64,000 nucleotides of DNA. It comes from Microvirga massiliensis (lineage in GTDB: Bacteria > Pseudomonadota > Alphaproteobacteria > Rhizobiales > Beijerinckiaceae). Position numbers and translations under genes: made by a program. Positions 49,689 to 60,094 of the stretch are shown here, one piece after another. Every line of letters begins with the position of its first letter. Position 1 is the stretch's first letter. Under the pieces are notes generated by a model, which saw only the letters and a program-made list of their open reading frames with translations, did not search any database and was not told the origin of the DNA. The stretch lies in NCBI RefSeq assembly GCF_001006805.1, contig NZ_LN811352.1:134813-198812 (forward strand). The letters are read 5' to 3'.

Positions 49689-50573
49689 TCAGGTGAGAGC
49701 CCGTCCGGCTCGCCCGGCGTAATCCTGCACGAACTGCCAAGCCGTTCTCCCCGAACGTGAGCCTCGGGTTGTTGCCCACTCGAGCGCTTCCGCCCTGGTG
49801 CCTTCGGGATCCGTGTCGAGTCCCCAATGGGCGAGATAGCCAAACACCATGGCCAGGTACTCGTCCTGGCTGCAGCGGTGAAATCCCAGCCAAAGTCCGA
49901 ATCTGTCCGACAGCGAGACCTTCTCCTCGACGGCCTCTCCGGGATTGATGGCGGTGGATCGCTCGTTCTCCATCATGTCCCGCGGCAGCAGATGTCGCCG
50001 GTTTGAGGTTGCATAGAAGATGACGTTATGCGGCCGCCCCTCGATGCCACCCTCGAGAACTGCCTTGAGGGATTTGTAGGACGTGTCGTCGGCATCGAAC
50101 GAGAGATCGTCACAGAAGATGATGAACCGGTGGGGATCCTGGCGGAGGATCGTCATCAGATCCGGGAGAGAATCGATGTCCTCCCTGTGGATCTCGATCA
50201 GCTTCAATGCCGTGCGATCTTCGCGAGAGCTGTTGACGGTCTCGTGGGCCGCCTTCACGAGCGAAGATTTCCCCATGCCCCGAGCACCCCAGAGGAGCGC
50301 GTTATTGGCCGGAAGGCCGTCGGCGAACCGGGTCGTGTTCTCGAGAAGGATGTCCCTTACCCGGTCGATGCCGCGAAGCAGCGTCATCTCGACCCGGTTC
50401 ACTCTCGGGACAGGGGCCAGGCGCCGGCCGTTCGGATGCCACACGAAGGCGTCCGCCACGGTGAAATCAAGAGGAGTCGATTCCGGTGGGGCAATCCGTT
50501 CGAGCGCATGGGCAACCCGCTCGAGCAGGCTGGTGATCTCCGGCGGAATGGTGGGCAGGGTCTCAGGAGGCAT
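49689..50573 (-). CDS. DUF815 family AAA+ ATPase
   Basis: 294 residues. Walker A is LLWGARGMGKSSLVKAA near 105, Walker B FIIFCDDLSFDADD, with ATSNRRHLLPRDM as sensor region and DRFGLWLGFH after it. The biological role of DUF815 proteins is unknown. The open frame extends to 50762, but similarity begins near MPPETLPTIPPEI, so the ATG at 50573 is chosen. It is divergent from yajC. Confidence 0.88.
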   Translation of the reverse strand: MPPETLPTIPPEITSLLERVAHALERIAPPESTPLDFTVADAFVWHPNGRRLAPVPRVNRVEMTLLRGIDRVRDILLENTTRFADGLPANNALLWGARGMGKSSLVKAAHETVNSSREDRTALKLIEIHREDIDSLPDLMTILRQDPHRFIIFCDDLSFDADDTSYKSLKAVLEGGIEGRPHNVIFYATSNRRHLLPRDMMENERSTAINPGEAVEEKVSLSDRFGLWLGFHRCSQDEYLAMVFGYLAHWGLDTDPEGTRAEALEWATTRGSRSGRTAWQFVQDYAGRAGRALT

Positions 50574-50713
50574 TACAATCTCGCTAGGGACAGTTCCGAT
50601 CTGCTGAATAGAGTCATTTTCCGGGCGGCGAAATCCACATGGCTCCGGGCCTGCCGTCGTGCGGTGCGTCCTAGGGCGACAGCGGCCCCTGCGCACGGCA
50701 TGGCTGTAGTTCG

Positions 50714-50741
50714 TTGATTTCGCGAGGTCGATGCGTATAGT
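50714..50741 (+). promoter_or_regulatory. Promoter of yajC-secD-secF
   Basis: TTGATT (50714-50719) and TATAGT (50736-50741) with a 16-base spacer form a good sigma-70 promoter, 63 bases before the yajC ATG. It stands in the divergent region shared with the DUF815 gene. Confidence 0.65.
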
Positions 50742-50804
50742 CCCGGCCGCTATCGAAACCAAAAGGCGCGGCGAGGCGAAGGGCCTCGGCTCGCGCCTTT
50801 ATCC

Positions 50805-51146
50805 ATGGAGAGACGCTTGATCACCCCCGCTTTCGCGCAAGGGGCCCCCGCTGCGGGCGGTGGCGATATTTTTCTCCAACTCGTGCCGTTCGTCCTCATT
50901 TTCATTATTATGTGGTTCCTGATCATTCGGCCGCAGCAGCGGCGGGTGAAGGATCACCAGGAAATGATCAAGAACGTCCGCCGTGGCGACACTGTTGTGA
51001 CCTCGGGCGGGATCATCGGGAAGGTCACCAAGGTCACCGAGGACTCCACCGACATCGACGTGGAGATTGCCGACGGCGTAAAGGTGAAGGTCGCGCGATC
51101 CATGATCGCAGAGGTTCGGACCAAGGGCGAGCCCGTCAAGGCCTGA
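50805..51146 (+). CDS. yajC: Preprotein translocase subunit YajC
   Basis: 113 residues with one membrane helix (FLQLVPFVLIFIIMWFLIIRP), the family signature RPQQRRVKDHQEMIKN, then a small beta domain (GDTVVTSGGIIGKVTKV). YajC binds SecDF. An ATG at 50805 or a TTG a few codons later could start it. secD follows after 30 bases. Confidence 0.95.
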   Translation: MERRLITPAFAQGAPAAGGGDIFLQLVPFVLIFIIMWFLIIRPQQRRVKDHQEMIKNVRRGDTVVTSGGIIGKVTKVTEDSTDIDVEIADGVKVKVARSMIAEVRTKGEPVKA

Positions 51147-51176
51147 CCGGACGCGACACGAAAGGTTTGTACGGGA

Positions 51177-52784
51177 ATGCTCCGGTTCTCCACCCCGAAG
51201 GTCGTCGCGATCGTCGCGACCGTGCTGATCGGCCTGCTCCTTGCCGTTCCGAGCATGATGTCTGCGGATCAGCGCCTCGCGTTACGGCAAAGCCTTCCGG
51301 GCTGGGTGCCATCCTGGATCGTCCCGACGCGAGCCATCGTTCTCGGCCTCGATCTTCAGGGGGGCTCGCATGTTCTCCTTGAGGTCGATGTTCCGGACTT
51401 CATGCGAACTCAAGCGACGCAACTGCGCGACGATGTCCGCCGCGTCTTCCGCGAAGCCCGCGTCGCGCCTCAAGGCGGAATCCAGCTCCTGCCGCGAGGG
51501 GTCCAGGTTCGGGTAACGGATGCCGACGATCGGGAGAAGGTGCTGCCCCGCCTCCGGGAACTCGCGCAGCCGATCTCGAATGCCATCCTGGGGCAAACTG
51601 GCGCCCGGGAAATCGAGATCACGGAGGCCCCGGATGGCCTGATTCAGCTTGTCTATTCTGAGGAAGGTTCCCGTGAGCGGATTCGCCGTGCGGCCGAGCA
51701 GGCCATGGAGGTGCTCCGCCGGCGCGTCGACGCGCTCGGGACGACCGAGCCGAACATCCAGAGGCAGGGGGCAGACCGGATTCTCGTTCAAGTGCCGGGC
51801 CTGCAGGATCCGCAACGCCTGAAGGAAATTCTCGGGCGTACGGCAAAGCTCGAATTCCGATTGGTTGCCGATCAGCCTACGGGAGACGTCGACCTGCTTC
51901 CTTCCCGGGACGCCGGGGGACAGCGTATCCCGGTGGAGAGGCGGGTCATCGTCGAGGGTGCCGACCTTACCGATGCCCAGCCGGCTTTCGACCAGCGCAC
52001 TAACGAGCCGATCGTCAATTTCCGCTTCAACATCAGGGGGGCACAGCGCTTCGGGCAGGCTACGACCGAGAATGTCGGGCGCCCGCTGGCGATCGTCCTT
52101 GATAACGAGGTCATCTCGGCTCCACGGATCCAGACGCCGATCACGGGGGGCGCAGGGCAGATCTCGGGTCGTTTCACGGTCCAGCAGGCCAATGACCTTG
52201 CCGTGCTGCTCCGCGCGGGTGCGCTTCCCGCGAAGCTGACGATCGTCGAGGAACGCACGGTTGGCCCGGGCCTCGGGCAGGACTCCATTGAAGCCGGGCA
52301 ACTCGCCCTCGTTGTCGGAACCCTGCTTGTCGCGGCCTTCATGATCGGGACATACGGATTTCTCGGCTTCATCGCCGTGGTGGCGGTTCTCATCAATGTC
52401 GGGCTGATCTTCGGCGTTCTATCCGTGCTTCAGGCGACGCTGACGCTGCCGGGAATTGCAGGTATCCTGCTGACCATCGGCATGGCGGTCGATTCCAACG
52501 TCCTGATCTACGAGCGCATCCGGGAAGAGGCCCGGCTCGGACGCTCCGCGGCATTGTCGATGGATCAGGGCTTCGTTCGTGCGCTCGGCACCATCGTCGA
52601 CGCGAACTTCACGACCCTTCTGGCCGGGGCGATCCTGTTCTTCCTCGGCACAGGGCCCGTTCGCGGCTTCGCCGTGACGCTCTCGATCGGCATCATCACC
52701 ACCGTTTTCACGGCCTACACGGTGACGAAGCTCTTGCTTGCCACTTGGTACCGCTACGCGCGACCCAAGGCCATCACGTTCTGA
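51177..52784 (+). CDS. secD: Protein translocase subunit SecD
   Basis: 535 residues. SecD uses the proton gradient to pull proteins across after SecA. It has an N-terminal helix, DLQGGSHVLLEVD, a large periplasmic part, and five C-terminal helices beginning at QLALVVGTLLVAAFM with GMAVDSNVLIYERIREE and DANFTTLLAG. secF starts 16 bases downstream. Confidence 0.97.
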   Translation: MLRFSTPKVVAIVATVLIGLLLAVPSMMSADQRLALRQSLPGWVPSWIVPTRAIVLGLDLQGGSHVLLEVDVPDFMRTQATQLRDDVRRVFREARVAPQGGIQLLPRGVQVRVTDADDREKVLPRLRELAQPISNAILGQTGAREIEITEAPDGLIQLVYSEEGSRERIRRAAEQAMEVLRRRVDALGTTEPNIQRQGADRILVQVPGLQDPQRLKEILGRTAKLEFRLVADQPTGDVDLLPSRDAGGQRIPVERRVIVEGADLTDAQPAFDQRTNEPIVNFRFNIRGAQRFGQATTENVGRPLAIVLDNEVISAPRIQTPITGGAGQISGRFTVQQANDLAVLLRAGALPAKLTIVEERTVGPGLGQDSIEAGQLALVVGTLLVAAFMIGTYGFLGFIAVVAVLINVGLIFGVLSVLQATLTLPGIAGILLTIGMAVDSNVLIYERIREEARLGRSAALSMDQGFVRALGTIVDANFTTLLAGAILFFLGTGPVRGFAVTLSIGIITTVFTAYTVTKLLLATWYRYARPKAITF

Positions 52785-52800
52785 CAGGGCCCCGGCCACC

Positions 52801-53742
52801 ATGCTGATCCGCTATTTCCCGACCGATACGAAATACGAGTTCATGCGCATTCGGCGCATGAGCTTTCCGTTCTCTGCCGCGATGTCGGTTCTGGCGGTCG
52901 TCCTGTTCTTCACCATCGGGATGAACTTCGGCATCGACTTCAAGGGTGGGACCCTGGTCGAGCTCATGGCGAAAGGGCCGAGCGCCGATGTCGCCGCCGT
53001 ACGCCAGACCGCCGACACGCTCGGATTCGGTGAAGTTGAGGTGCAGGAATTCGGCGATGGCCGCGAGGTTTCTGTGCGCATCGAGCTCCAGCCCGGGGGT
53101 GAGCAGGGACAGCAGGCGGTCGTCTCCAAGATGCGGGAAGCGTTCTCCGCCGACTATGATTTCCGACGGATCGAAGTCGTTGGCCCTCGGGTCTCGGGCG
53201 AGCTCGTGCAGTCCGGCACGATCGGCATCATCCTCTCGCTCTTCGCGATCCTGGCCTATCTCTGGTTCCGCTTCGAATGGCAGTTCGCGATAGGCGCCAT
53301 CGTTGCGACGCTCCACGATATCGTCCTGACGATGGGATTTTTTGCAATCACGCAGATCGAGTTCAATATGACCTCGATTGCGGCACTGCTCACGATCATC
53401 GGCTATTCGCTGAACGACACGGTCGTCGTTTATGACCGCGTCCGTGAAACGATGCGGAAATACAAGCGACTGCCACTCAATGACCTCCTCGACCGAGCGA
53501 TGAACGAGACGCTCACGCGCACGATCATCACGGGTTGCTCCACGGGACTGGCATTGATCGCGCTCGCCATCTTCGGCGGTGACGTGCTGTCGAGCTTCTC
53601 GTACGCGATGCTGTTCGGGCTTGTGATCGGTACCTATTCGTCGGTCTTCATCGCGGGTCCGATCCTGATCTATCTCGGGCTGAAGCCCGGCTCGGAGCAA
53701 ACCCTCACAGCCGACACGCGCGTCGCGCAACCTGCGGAGTAG
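52801..53742 (+). CDS. secF: Protein translocase subunit SecF
   Basis: 313 residues, six membrane helices. The signature FGIDFKGGTLVEL near the start and IGYSLNDTVVVYDRVRE in helix 4 identify it. The ATG at 52801 is chosen over one inside secD. The Mth938-like gene begins four bases after its stop, so yajC, secD, secF and that gene are one operon. Confidence 0.97.
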   Translation: MLIRYFPTDTKYEFMRIRRMSFPFSAAMSVLAVVLFFTIGMNFGIDFKGGTLVELMAKGPSADVAAVRQTADTLGFGEVEVQEFGDGREVSVRIELQPGGEQGQQAVVSKMREAFSADYDFRRIEVVGPRVSGELVQSGTIGIILSLFAILAYLWFRFEWQFAIGAIVATLHDIVLTMGFFAITQIEFNMTSIAALLTIIGYSLNDTVVVYDRVRETMRKYKRLPLNDLLDRAMNETLTRTIITGCSTGLALIALAIFGGDVLSSFSYAMLFGLVIGTYSSVFIAGPILIYLGLKPGSEQTLTADTRVAQPAE

Positions 53743-53746
53743 AACC

Positions 53747-54139
53747 GTGGCGGGCCGGATCTATGAAGGTTTCGTGCCCGGTCGCCATCTGATCGACGCC
53801 TATGGCAGAGGCGGCTTCCGCTTTGCGGAGATGTCCCATCGCGGATCGATCCTCGCGCTTCCTTCCGGCATACATGCCTGGGATGTCGCAGACGTCACCG
53901 ACCTGACGCCGGAGGCATTTGCGCTCGTGCGTGAGGAAGCTGATGCGATCGATCTTCTCCTGATCGGCACCGGGCCGGAGGTCGCAGCTCTGCCCGAGCC
54001 CGTCCGAGCGGTGCTTCGGGGCGCAGGAATCAGAATAGACGTGATGCCGACGGGCGCCGCAGCGAGGACCTTCAACGTGCTCCTCGCCGAGAACCGGCGT
54101 GTGGCCGCCGCACTGATTGCGGTTCCGGAAGCCGGCTGA
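53747..54139 (+). CDS. Mth938-like domain protein (NDUFAF3-type)
   Basis: 130 residues of the MTH938/DUF498 fold. Typical parts are YGRGGFRFAEMSHRGSILALPSG, the VDLLLIGTGPEV-type strand (here IDLLLIGTGPEVA) and GIRIDVMPTGAAARTFNVL. The human member NDUFAF3 assembles respiratory complex I. The bacterial role is not established. Its place directly after secF matches a synteny that was noted for NDUFAF3 relatives. Start is a GTG at 53747. Confidence 0.85.
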   Translation: MAGRIYEGFVPGRHLIDAYGRGGFRFAEMSHRGSILALPSGIHAWDVADVTDLTPEAFALVREEADAIDLLLIGTGPEVAALPEPVRAVLRGAGIRIDVMPTGAAARTFNVLLAENRRVAAALIAVPEAG

Positions 54140-54167
54140 CATTGTCCGCTGGAGGTGGGTTTCGCAC

Positions 54168-55010
54168 GTGTCCGCCGAAAATTTCGCTTTCGCCCATGCC
54201 GAAGCCCTCGTGAGAGATGCCGATCCGGATCGCTACTGGGCAACACTGTTCGCGCCCGGCGACAAACGCCCGTATCTCTTCGCGCTCTATGCGTTCAGCC
54301 ATGAGGCGGCCCGGGTCCGCGAGAGCGTCCGTGAGGCGATGATCGGCGAGATCCGCCTGCAATGGTGGCGTGACGCACTCCAGGGCGAGGCACGCGGAGA
54401 CGTGAAGGCAAATCCCCTGGCAGCGGCCCTCGACGACACGATCGTCCGGTTTCGGCTGCCCCGGCAGACATTCGTCGACCTGATCGATGCGCGTGTCTTC
54501 GACCTTTACGACGACCTGTTCCCGAGTGTGAACGACCTTGAGGGCTATTGCGGAGAGACGTCCTCCAGTCTGCTGCGCTTGGCGGAACTCATCCTGGCGG
54601 ACGGTTCGCCACCAGGACCCGCGGATGTGGCCGGCCATGCAGGCGTTGCCTACGCGATTACCGGGATTCTGCGCGCCTTTCCTTGGCATGCGCGCCGCGG
54701 GCAGGTCTTCATTCCGCGCGACATCCTGTCCAGGCATGGTGTCGTCCGGGAAGATGTCGTCTCTGGACGGGGAGGGCCGGGCCTGCTCGGTGCCCTGAGT
54801 GACCTTCGCGCGCTTGCCAGGCGTCACGAGGACCAGGCTCGGCAGCTCCGGTCGGGTATCCCGACCGGCACCAGCACGGCATTCCGACCGATAGCCCTTG
54901 TCGAGCCCTATCTCGCTCAGATGGACAGGCCCGGCTACGATCCCTTCCTCTCTGTGATAGAGTTGCAGCCCTGGCGCCGGATATGGGCACTCTGGCGAGA
55001 CCGCTGGTAG
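54168..55010 (+). CDS. Squalene/phytoene synthase-fold protein without catalytic aspartates (NDUFAF6-like)
   Basis: 280 residues from a GTG at 54168. The helical isoprenoid-synthase pattern is clear (LFALYAFSHEAARVR, LQWWRDALQG, GETSSSLLRLAE, ARRGQVFIPRDIL), but the Asp-rich motifs that bind Mg-diphosphate are gone: the first is YAFSHEAARV and the second RAFPWHARRG. It is therefore unlikely to condense prenyl diphosphates. The human protein of this type, NDUFAF6, assists complex I assembly, and the gene stands next to the NDUFAF3-like one. It ends ten bases from the opposed trmFO gene. Confidence 0.82.
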   Translation: MSAENFAFAHAEALVRDADPDRYWATLFAPGDKRPYLFALYAFSHEAARVRESVREAMIGEIRLQWWRDALQGEARGDVKANPLAAALDDTIVRFRLPRQTFVDLIDARVFDLYDDLFPSVNDLEGYCGETSSSLLRLAELILADGSPPGPADVAGHAGVAYAITGILRAFPWHARRGQVFIPRDILSRHGVVREDVVSGRGGPGLLGALSDLRALARRHEDQARQLRSGIPTGTSTAFRPIALVEPYLAQMDRPGYDPFLSVIELQPWRRIWALWRDRW

Positions 55011-55020
55011 AGAAAGCGGC

Positions 55021-56439
55021 TCACTCCGCGGCTTGGGGAAGCGAGCTCTCGTTCAGCCACATTTCCAGATCCGTCCGAGCGCGATCGGTGAGGGCTCGCT
55101 TTTTCGCAATCGCCTTCGCACTTCCGCGCAGCCGCTTGCCGGATTCATCGCGAGCCGCTGTCTCGAGCGGCGGGAAGAGGCCGAAATTGATGTTCATCGG
55201 CTGGAAGGATCGAGGACCCCGGTCAATCACCTCGATGTGACCGCCGGTGATATGTCCGATCAGCGCTCCCAGCGCTGTTGTCGATGGAGGAGGGCTGATC
55301 GGGCGGCCAAGGCATTCCGCGGCAGCGAAACGACCCGTCATGAGGCCGATCGCGGCGCTCTCCACATACCCTTCACAGCCGGTAATCTGGCCGGCGAAGC
55401 GGATTCGCGGCAGTGCCCGAAGCCGGAGTGTCGTGTCGAGGAGCCTCGGCGAGTTCAGGTACGTGTTGCGGTGGAGCCCGCCGAGCCGTGCGAACTCCGC
55501 CTGTTCCAGGCCGGGAATCATCCGGAATACGCGGGCCTGCTCTCCGTATTTCAACTTCGTTTGGAACCCGACCATGTTGAATAGGGTTCCCAGCGCGTTG
55601 TCCTGCCGCAACTGCACGACAGCGTAGGGTTTCTCGGTGGGTCGGTGCGGATTGGTCAGGCCGACCGGCTTCATGGGGCCATGGCGCAGAGTTTCGCGCC
55701 CGCGCTCTGCCATGACCTCGATCGGGAGACAGCCGTCGAAGTAGGGCGTGCTGGTCTCCCATTCATGAAAGCTGGTCTTGTCACCGGAAAGAAGTGCATC
55801 GACGAGCGCTTCGTACTGCTCGCGGTTCAGCGGGCAGTTGATGTAATCGGCGCCCGTTCCGCCCGGCCCGGCTTTATCGTATCGGGACTGGAACCAAGCG
55901 GTACCCATGTCGATGCTCTCCCGGTAGACGATCGGGGCAATCGCATCAAAGAAGGCGAGTTCGCTCTCTCCCGTGAAGCCGCGGATGGCATCGGCCAGGG
56001 CCGGGGAGGTCAGCGGCCCCGTCGCGATGATCGAAGACGACCAGTCCTCCGGCGGGAGGCCCGTGATTTCCTCGCGACGGATTTCGATAAGTGGATGCCG
56101 CTCGAGGGCTTCGGTCACGACGGCGGAGAAGCCGTCACGATCGACGGCCAGAGCTCCTCCGGCCGGCACCATGTTGGCGTCACCCGAACGCATGACGAGT
56201 GAGCCGAGCCGTCGCATCTCCTGGTGAAGCAGACCGACCGCATTCGTCTCGGGATCGTCGGAGCGGAATGAGTTGGAACAGACCAGCTCGGCGAGGCCGT
56301 CGGTCTTGTGAGCGTCGGTGCCACGGACCGGGCGCATCTCGTGCAGGATGACTGGAACGCCGGCTTGGGCGATCTGCCAGGCGGCTTCGGAGCCCGCCAA
56401 GCCCCCGCCAATGACGTGGATCGGTTCGAGATTGCTCAT
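55021..56439 (-). CDS. trmFO: Methylenetetrahydrofolate-tRNA-(uracil-5-)-methyltransferase
   Basis: 472 residues. It makes 5-methyluridine 54 in tRNA with folate and FAD. The FAD site [18 protein letters not shown] is at the start, followed by [29 protein letters not shown], which is specific for this family rather than MnmG. The ATG at 56439 is chosen; the frame is open to 56529. A terminator for the upstream DUF1127 gene lies just before it. Confidence 0.95.
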   Translation of the reverse strand: MSNLEPIHVIGGGLAGSEAAWQIAQAGVPVILHEMRPVRGTDAHKTDGLAELVCSNSFRSDDPETNAVGLLHQEMRRLGSLVMRSGDANMVPAGGALAVDRDGFSAVVTEALERHPLIEIRREEITGLPPEDWSSSIIATGPLTSPALADAIRGFTGESELAFFDAIAPIVYRESIDMGTAWFQSRYDKAGPGGTGADYINCPLNREQYEALVDALLSGDKTSFHEWETSTPYFDGCLPIEVMAERGRETLRHGPMKPVGLTNPHRPTEKPYAVVQLRQDNALGTLFNMVGFQTKLKYGEQARVFRMIPGLEQAEFARLGGLHRNTYLNSPRLLDTTLRLRALPRIRFAGQITGCEGYVESAAIGLMTGRFAAAECLGRPISPPPSTTALGALIGHITGGHIEVIDRGPRSFQPMNINFGLFPPLETAARDESGKRLRGSAKAIAKKRALTDRARTDLEMWLNESSLPQAAE

Positions 56440-56505
56440 GCCGGTGAGGTAGACGTGTGATGCTGACGGATCAACCCGATCTGAAGCGCCCTCTGAAACG
56501 CCAAA

Positions 56506-56545
56506 CGCCCGCCAGGGGCGGGCGCTCAAAACGGCAACCGTTTTG
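56506..56545 (-). terminator. Tandem hairpins ending the DUF1127 transcript
   Basis: Reading the minus strand after the DUF1127 stop, two hairpins occur in a row. The first is CAAAACGG/CCGTTTTG with a three-base loop (56527-56545). The second is an 8-base GC stem, CGCCCGCC/GGCGGGCG (56506-56524), followed by TTTGGCGTTT. Together they look like a strong terminator before trmFO. Confidence 0.7.
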
Positions 56546-56553
56546 TGACGTGC

Positions 56554-56709
56554 TTACGCAGAAGCGTGGGCGCGCGCGACGGACTGGATCTGGTAACGAG
56601 AGATTCCCAGATCGTCGAGCTCGCGGTCGCTGAGCTGGGAGAGCTCACGCACGGTTTCGCGGTAGCGGAGGTATTCGCGGATCTTGGTCAGCAGGTATGT
56701 AACAAACAT
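56554..56709 (-). CDS. DUF1127 (YjiS-like) small protein
   Basis: A 51-residue protein: it begins MFVTYLLTKIREYLRYR and continues ETVRELSQLSDRELDDLG and ISRYQIQSVARAHASA. The LSDRELDDLGISR core is diagnostic for DUF1127. These proteins are Arg-rich and common in alphaproteobacteria. Some related members are small regulators that bind RNA or respond to stress and phosphate, but this one is uncharacterised. It stands alone, with a tandem-hairpin terminator. Confidence 0.88.
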   Translation of the reverse strand: MFVTYLLTKIREYLRYRETVRELSQLSDRELDDLGISRYQIQSVARAHASA

Positions 56710-57074
56710 CGGTCGACTCCTGGAGCGTATGCGCTATCGGGCTTGATCGGAGCATCGCTCTCTTGTTGCACTGCAGCATATAGGAACAAAGATGCTCCAA
56801 GGCGAGTGACGAACCGCGATAGGCACCATGCGTGCAGTGCATACCTCCTTCCGAGTTGATTAACTCTGGTGCTTCTCGAGCATGCTGCGAATGCGCCCCA
56901 AAAGCTCAAAAGCGCTGGCAAGATTCCCGAATAGAATTTCGCCGACCATACTTGGCAGGCGCTCGCCGTGCCGCCCCCTCGGTGCGTCACCTGCCCGGAC
57001 TGCCTGTTGTCGAGGAGGCTCGAGCCCGGACCAATCGCACCTCCGCCTACGGGAGGAGCGGCACGTGACCGACC
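56710..57074. other. Intergenic region between the DUF1127 gene and uvrA
   Basis: 365 bases with only short frames and no recognised gene. The part next to 56709 should hold the DUF1127 promoter; a TATATG lies near 56780 on the minus strand, but no good -35 accompanies it. No terminator for uvrA stands out. Confidence 0.5.
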
Positions 57075-60005
57075 CTACTCCGCTGCAGCACGCGCCGCTC
57101 GGCGGAGGGGCCGTCGCGCAAGCACTTCACGAAGGAACCGGCCCGTGTGGCTCGCCTCGTTCGCACAGATGTCTTCGGGCGTCCCCTGAGCGACGATGCG
57201 CCCGCCGCCATCTCCACCTTCGGGCCCCATGTCGATCACCCAGTCGGCGGTCTTGATGACCTCGAGGTTGTGCTCGATCACCACGACGGTGTTCCCCTGA
57301 TCCACGAGCTCGTGCAGCACCTCGAGCAGCTTGGCCACATCGTGGAAGTGCAGTCCCGTCGTCGGTTCATCGAGGATGTAGAGCGTACGCCCGGTCGCGC
57401 GCTTGGAAAGCTCCTTCGCGAGCTTCACCCTCTGGGCCTCACCACCCGACAGCGTGGTCGCCTGCTGCCCGACATGGATATAGTTCAGCCCGACACGCGC
57501 CAACGTCTCGAGCTTGTCACGGATCGTCGGCACCGCCTTGAAGAGTTCCTTCGCCTCCTCGACGGTCATGTCGAGAATGTCGGCGATGGATTTCTCACGA
57601 TAGCGGACTTCCAAGGTCTCCCGGTCGTAACGCTTTCCCTTGCAGACGTCGCAGGTCACGTAGACGTCCGGCAGGAAGTGCATCTCGATCTTGATGACAC
57701 CATCGCCACAACATGCCTCGCAACGCCCGCCCTTGACGTTGAAGGAGAAGCGGCCCGGCTGATATCCGCGAGCCTTGGCTTCCGGGAGCCCGGCGAACCA
57801 TTCCCGAATGGGCGTGAACGCTCCGATATAAGTTGCCGGATTCGAGCGCGGTGTCCTGCCGATCGGCGATTGGTCGATGTCGATGACCTTGTCGAGGTGC
57901 TCCAGCCCCTCGATCTTGTCGAAGGGGGCAGGATGTTCGAGCGCGCCATTCAGCTTACGGGCAACCGCCTTGTAGAGCGTATCGACAATGAGGGTCGACT
58001 TGCCACCGCCGGAGACGCCGGTGATGCACGTGAAGGTGCCGAGCGGGATCTCGGCCGTTATGTTCTTCAGGTTATTGCCGCGGGCGCCGACCAGCCGGAG
58101 CATCCGGCTCTTCACGGGCTTGCGGCGCTTTGCGGGCACCTTCACGGCCATCTCGCCGGTCAGGTATTTCCCCGTTAGCGACGCAGGATTGGCCATGATT
58201 TCCGCCGGCGTTCCTTCGGCCACGATCTCGCCGCCGTGGATACCGGCTCCCGGCCCGACATCCACCACGTAGTCGGCCTGGAGAATGGCATCTTCGTCGT
58301 GTTCCACGACGACCACGGTATTGCCGAGGTCACGCAGCCTCTTCAGTGTACCGAGGAGGCGCTCGTTGTCGCGCTGGTGCAAACCGATCGAAGGCTCGTC
58401 GAGAACATAGAGAACGCCGGTCAGACCGGATCCGATCTGAGAGGCAAGCCTGATGCGCTGGCTTTCTCCACCGGACAGAGTCCCTGACGAACGAGCGAGG
58501 GTGAGATATTCCAGACCGACATCGACGAGAAAGCTCAGACGATCCCGAATTTCCTTCAGGATCCGCGTCGCAATTTCCTGCTGCTTTGCGGACAGCACAT
58601 CAGGGAGCGCCGCGAACCAGGTTCGTGCATCACGAACCGAGAGGGCGGTTATCTCACCGACGTCGCGGCCGACTATCTTGACCGCGAGCGCTTCCGGCTT
58701 CAGCCGTTTGCCACCGCACGCGGCGCAGGGCGTCTCGCTCATGAAGCGCCCGATCTCCTCGCGCGCCCAGTCACTCTCCGTTTCCTTGTGGCGGCGCTCG
58801 AGGTTCGGAATCACACCCTCGAACGGCTTCTTCACTTCATAGGCCCGCAATCCGTCATCATAGGCGAAGCGGATCGCCTCTGCGTCAGAGCCGTAAAGGA
58901 TCACATCGCGCACCTTCGCCGCGAGTTCGGCCCAGGGCTTGCTGGTGGAAGCCTTGTAGTGCTTTGCGATCGCCTCGAGCGTCTGGCCGTAATAGGGCGA
59001 TGTGCTCTTGGCCCAAGGTGCGATGGCCCCACGCTTCAGCGGAAGCGTTTCGTCGGGCACGACGAGTGCAGGATCGACACGCATCTCGTGCCCGATGCCG
59101 CCGCAGGTCGGGCAAGCGCCAAAGGGATTATTGAACGAGAAGAGCCGGGGCTCGATCTCCGGGATCGTGAATCCCGAGACCGGACAGGCGAACTTCGAAG
59201 AGAACGTGATCCTCCGTGGCTGTCCTTTCTCGTCCTTCTCGTCGGCATGCTCGATCACTGCGATTCCGTCCGCGAGCTCGAGCGCAGTTTCCAGGGAGTC
59301 CGCCAAGCGTGAAGCAATGTCGGGCCGCACGACGATGCGGTCCACGACGACGTCGATGTCGTGCTTGAACTTCTTGTCGAGCGCCGGCACGTCGTCGATG
59401 GAATAGAACTCCCCGTCGATCTTCAGGCGCTGAAAACCCTTCTTTTGAAACTCAGCGATTTCCTTGCGGTACTCGCCCTTGCGTCCGCGCACGACGGGTG
59501 CGAGCAGGTAAAGGCGGGCCTTCTCCGGAAGCTCCAGGATGCGGTCCACCATCTGGCTGACTGTCTGACTCTCGATCGGCAGCCCGGTCGCAGGCGAGTA
59601 GGGAATTCCGATCCGCGCCCACAGAAGACGCATATAATCGTAGATCTCCGTCACCGTGCCGACGGTCGATCTCGGATTGCGAGAGGTCGTCTTCTGCTCA
59701 ATCGAGATTGCCGGCGACAGCCCGTCGATCTGATCGACATCGGGCTTCTGCATCATTTCCAGGAACTGCCGCGCATAGGACGACAGGGATTCGACGTAGC
59801 GACGCTGGCCTTCTGCATAGATCGTGTCGAAGGCGAGCGAAGACTTTCCCGAACCCGACAGGCCCGTGAACACGACCAGGCGATCTCGCGGGATCACGAG
59901 GTCGACGTTCTTCAGGTTGTGCTCCCGGGCGCCTCGTACGGAGATGACCCGCGCGTCGCGGTCGCCAGCCTTTGCGCGGGAGAACAGATCGTCGAGTGAA
60001 GCCAT
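57075..60005 (-). CDS. uvrA: Excinuclease ABC subunit A
   Basis: 976 residues. UvrA finds DNA damage in nucleotide excision repair. There are two ABC modules with Walker [10 protein letters not shown] (near 45) and GVSGGGKST (near 665), and signatures [12 protein letters not shown] and [12 protein letters not shown]. Zinc-finger pairs are CPTCGGIGH and CEACCGDG...CDVCKG. Upstream ATGs at 60020 and 60074 exist; [12 protein letters not shown] at 60005 is chosen. The promoter region carries a perfect SOS operator shared with ssb. Confidence 0.97.
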   Translation of the reverse strand: MASLDDLFSRAKAGDRDARVISVRGAREHNLKNVDLVIPRDRLVVFTGLSGSGKSSLAFDTIYAEGQRRYVESLSSYARQFLEMMQKPDVDQIDGLSPAISIEQKTTSRNPRSTVGTVTEIYDYMRLLWARIGIPYSPATGLPIESQTVSQMVDRILELPEKARLYLLAPVVRGRKGEYRKEIAEFQKKGFQRLKIDGEFYSIDDVPALDKKFKHDIDVVVDRIVVRPDIASRLADSLETALELADGIAVIEHADEKDEKGQPRRITFSSKFACPVSGFTIPEIEPRLFSFNNPFGACPTCGGIGHEMRVDPALVVPDETLPLKRGAIAPWAKSTSPYYGQTLEAIAKHYKASTSKPWAELAAKVRDVILYGSDAEAIRFAYDDGLRAYEVKKPFEGVIPNLERRHKETESDWAREEIGRFMSETPCAACGGKRLKPEALAVKIVGRDVGEITALSVRDARTWFAALPDVLSAKQQEIATRILKEIRDRLSFLVDVGLEYLTLARSSGTLSGGESQRIRLASQIGSGLTGVLYVLDEPSIGLHQRDNERLLGTLKRLRDLGNTVVVVEHDEDAILQADYVVDVGPGAGIHGGEIVAEGTPAEIMANPASLTGKYLTGEMAVKVPAKRRKPVKSRMLRLVGARGNNLKNITAEIPLGTFTCITGVSGGGKSTLIVDTLYKAVARKLNGALEHPAPFDKIEGLEHLDKVIDIDQSPIGRTPRSNPATYIGAFTPIREWFAGLPEAKARGYQPGRFSFNVKGGRCEACCGDGVIKIEMHFLPDVYVTCDVCKGKRYDRETLEVRYREKSIADILDMTVEEAKELFKAVPTIRDKLETLARVGLNYIHVGQQATTLSGGEAQRVKLAKELSKRATGRTLYILDEPTTGLHFHDVAKLLEVLHELVDQGNTVVVIEHNLEVIKTADWVIDMGPEGGDGGGRIVAQGTPEDICANEASHTGRFLREVLARRPLRRAARAAAE

Positions 60006-60094
60006 TGCGTGCCCAGTCATGCAGTGCGGGAGCTCTGCCGACCCGTCATATGGAAGCGTCCCTCGGCCGGCCACAAGAGGGCCCGTCTAACACG

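Noticed and set aside
57147..58178. 343-codon plus-strand frame opposite uvrA
   Set aside because: The UvrA ABC motifs lie on the minus strand in this stretch; the plus frame is a shadow.
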